From Nitriliruptoraceae bacterium (GTDB taxonomy: Bacteria > Actinomycetota > Nitriliruptoria > Nitriliruptorales > Nitriliruptoraceae), in NCBI GenBank assembly GCA_007123425.1, contig SKLC01000430.1:1-6605 (forward strand): a stretch of 6,605 nt of DNA, written 5' to 3'. The notes under the pieces are model-generated. The model was not told where the DNA came from. It did not search any database and saw only the letters and a program-made list of their open reading frames with translations. Shown here piece after piece: positions 5,218 through 6,605 of this stretch; the stretch's first letter is position 1, and every line of letters starts with the position of its first letter. Position numbers and translations under genes: made by a program.

Positions 5218-6561
5218 GTGAGCACCGCCGTTCGACCCGTGTCGCCGCTCGCGACCCCTCCCGACGCCACGGTGCGCGTGCCGGGCTCGAAGAGCCTGAC
5301 GAATCGGGCGCTGGTGGCCGCGGCACTGGCGCGTGGCACCTCCACGATCCGGGGGGCGCTGTTCGCCGATGACACCGAGGCGATGCTCGGCGGCCTGGGC
5401 GACCTCGGCATCGACGTGCGGGCCGAGCCGGCTGAGGCGCGCGTGGAGGTGGTCGGCTGCGACGGGGCGGTGCCCCCCGGACCGGCTCGCCTCGACGTCC
5501 GCCTGTCGGGCACGACCGCACGGTTCCTGGCCCCCGTGCTCGCGTTGGGCCACGGCCGCTACGAGCTGGATGCCGCGCCGCCCTTCCGCGTCCGCCCGAT
5601 GTCGCCCGTGCTGCAGGCGCTCGCGGAGCTCGGCGCCGAGGTCGAGCAGCTGGGCGCGCCCGGACACCTCCCGGTGGCCCTGCACTCCCACGGCGCGCGA
5701 GGAGGGCGGCTCGAGGTGGCGGGTGACGTCTCCAGCCAGTTCCTCTCGGGGCTGCTGCTCGCCGCGCCGGCCATGGCGGACGGCCTCGAGGTCCGGCTGA
5801 CCACCGGCCTCGTATCGGAGCCGTACGTGGAGCTGACCCTGGGCGTGCTGCATGCCTTCGGCGCGCGCGTGACCCGCCCCGATGCGCGTCGCTTCGTGGT
5901 CGCACCGGGCGGCTACCGGGCCACGACCTACGACGTCGAGCCCGACGCCAGCGCCGCGAGCTACTTCCTGGCGGCGGCGGCGATCACCGGCGGCCGGGTG
6001 CGCGTGGCGGGGCTGGGGGCGTCGGCGACCCAGGGCGACGCGCGGTTCGCGGACGTGCTCGCGGCCATGGGGGCCGAGGTCCGCCGTGACGAGCACGGCA
6101 CCGAGGTGGTGGGCACCGGCCGGCTCACCGGCATCGACGTCGACCTCGCCGACCTCTCGGACACGGCCCAGACCCTGGCCGCGGTGGCCGTCTTCGCGGA
6201 CAGCCCGACGCGGGTCCGCGGGATCGGGTTCATCCGCCGCAAGGAGACCGACCGCATCCACGCGGTGGTCACCGAGCTGCGGCGCTGCGGCATCGAGGCG
6301 TACGAGGAGGCGGACGGCTTCGTCGTCCGTCCCGGCCGGCCGGCACCGGCCCTCGTGCGCACCTACGATGATCACCGGATGGCCATGAGCTTCGCGCTGC
6401 TCGGGCTGGCCGCTCCCGGGATCGAGATCGCCGACCCGGGCTGCGTGGCCAAGACCTTCCCGACCTACTTCGACGTCCTCGACAGCCTCCGCCGGGCGCC
6501 GGCGGGCGGCGCGCGAGGCACGCCCAGCCCGGCCCCGCCGCCCTCCCGGAGCCCACGATGA
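5218..6561 (+). CDS. aroA: 3-phosphoshikimate 1-carboxyvinyltransferase (EPSP synthase)
   Basis: It transfers the enolpyruvyl group of PEP to shikimate-3-phosphate, the penultimate step to chorismate. All family landmarks are present in the 447-residue product: VPGSKSLTNR (21-30), LSGTTARFL (96-104), SSQFLSGLLLAAP (172-184), SDTAQTLAAVA (314-324, D315 equivalent to the catalytic E. coli D313), RRKETDRI (340-347, E343 equivalent to E341), DDHRMAMSF (384-392) and AKTFPTYF (411-418). The glycine equivalent to E. coli G96 is kept (G98), while the position equivalent to P101 is Phe. The last 20 residues are a Pro/Arg-rich tail. GTG 5218 is preceded by GGAG (5208-5211) at 6-nt spacing and sits just before the first motif; longer upstream readings run through R3 and tyrA. 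ATGA overlap with the next gene suggests coupling. Confidence 0.96.
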   Translation: MSTAVRPVSPLATPPDATVRVPGSKSLTNRALVAAALARGTSTIRGALFADDTEAMLGGLGDLGIDVRAEPAEARVEVVGCDGAVPPGPARLDVRLSGTTARFLAPVLALGHGRYELDAAPPFRVRPMSPVLQALAELGAEVEQLGAPGHLPVALHSHGARGGRLEVAGDVSSQFLSGLLLAAPAMADGLEVRLTTGLVSEPYVELTLGVLHAFGARVTRPDARRFVVAPGGYRATTYDVEPDASAASYFLAAAAITGGRVRVAGLGASATQGDARFADVLAAMGAEVRRDEHGTEVVGTGRLTGIDVDLADLSDTAQTLAAVAVFADSPTRVRGIGFIRRKETDRIHAVVTELRRCGIEAYEEADGFVVRPGRPAPALVRTYDDHRMAMSFALLGLAAPGIEIADPGCVAKTFPTYFDVLDSLRRAPAGGARGTPSPAPPPSRSPR

Positions 6562-6605
6562 CCCAGCCAGACTCCGCCGCCCGCCGCCCTGGCCAGCCGG
6601 GGCCG
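6558..6605 (+). CDS. 5' end of next gene, probably cytidylate kinase
   Basis: An ATG at 6558 overlaps the aroA TGA in an ATGA, the usual coupled arrangement. Only 16 codons are visible (MTQPDSAARRPGQPGP), a low-complexity N-terminal extension with no diagnostic motif. In many actinobacteria and Firmicutes the scpAB-rluB/tyrA/aroA neighbourhood is followed by cmk and der, so cytidylate kinase is the contextual guess. The P-loop expected soon after the start would lie beyond the window. Confidence 0.5.
   Translation, partial: MTQPDSAARRPGQPGP

Noticed and set aside
4262..5905. A 547-codon open frame on the minus strand, opposite tyrA and aroA
   Set aside because: It is Arg/Pro/Gly-rich, matches no family and lies opposite two well-supported genes. 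GC-rich DNA lacks stop codons on the opposite strand.

Overview
The window is about three-quarters GC, with densely packed, co-directional + strand genes whose codons mostly end in G or C. It looks like chromosomal core DNA from a high-GC actinobacterium. The gene families and the order scpA-scpB-rluB followed by aromatic amino-acid genes fit that phylum. A deep-branching lineage is possible, but I cannot name a genus.

Layout. Positions 1-179 may hold the Pro/Gly-rich 3' end of an upstream gene (weak support). Positions 180-538 are a gene-free leader with an AT-rich repeat (R1, 218-248), a weak promoter candidate and a 10-bp inverted repeat. Then come scpA (539-1462), scpB (1464-2438) and an RluB-type rRNA pseudouridine synthase (2431-3171), with a 1-nt gap and an 8-nt overlap, so they are probably co-transcribed and translationally coupled. 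A second AT-rich element (R2) and a hairpin next to a strong Shine-Dalgarno lead into aroH (3253-3633). A 214-nt gap with two hairpins, one followed by T5, precedes tyrA (3848-5068). A third AT-rich element (R3) starts inside the tyrA stop codon and lies ahead of aroA (5218-6561). aroA overlaps by 4 nt (ATGA) the first 16 codons of a further gene, by context probably cytidylate kinase (cmk).

Function. ScpA and ScpB are the kleisin and winged-helix subunits of the SMC condensin; the third gene modifies 23S rRNA. AroA makes EPSP on the way to chorismate, AroH converts chorismate to prephenate, and TyrA (with a C-terminal ACT domain) oxidises it toward tyrosine. The window therefore joins a chromosome-segregation/ribosome operon to a tyrosine-branch cluster.

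Most unusual signals. (1) Three related AT-rich sequence elements occur at three gene junctions. (2) A block of about 170 bp inside tyrA has about 51% GC and about 46% GC3, in a gene otherwise near 75-80% GC, yet the frame and family motifs are intact. (3) RNA-structure candidates lie in the aroH and tyrA leaders. (4) ScpB carries a long acidic tail with a 22-residue tandem repeat. I found no CRISPR array, tRNA, rRNA, transposase or obvious new multi-gene system.
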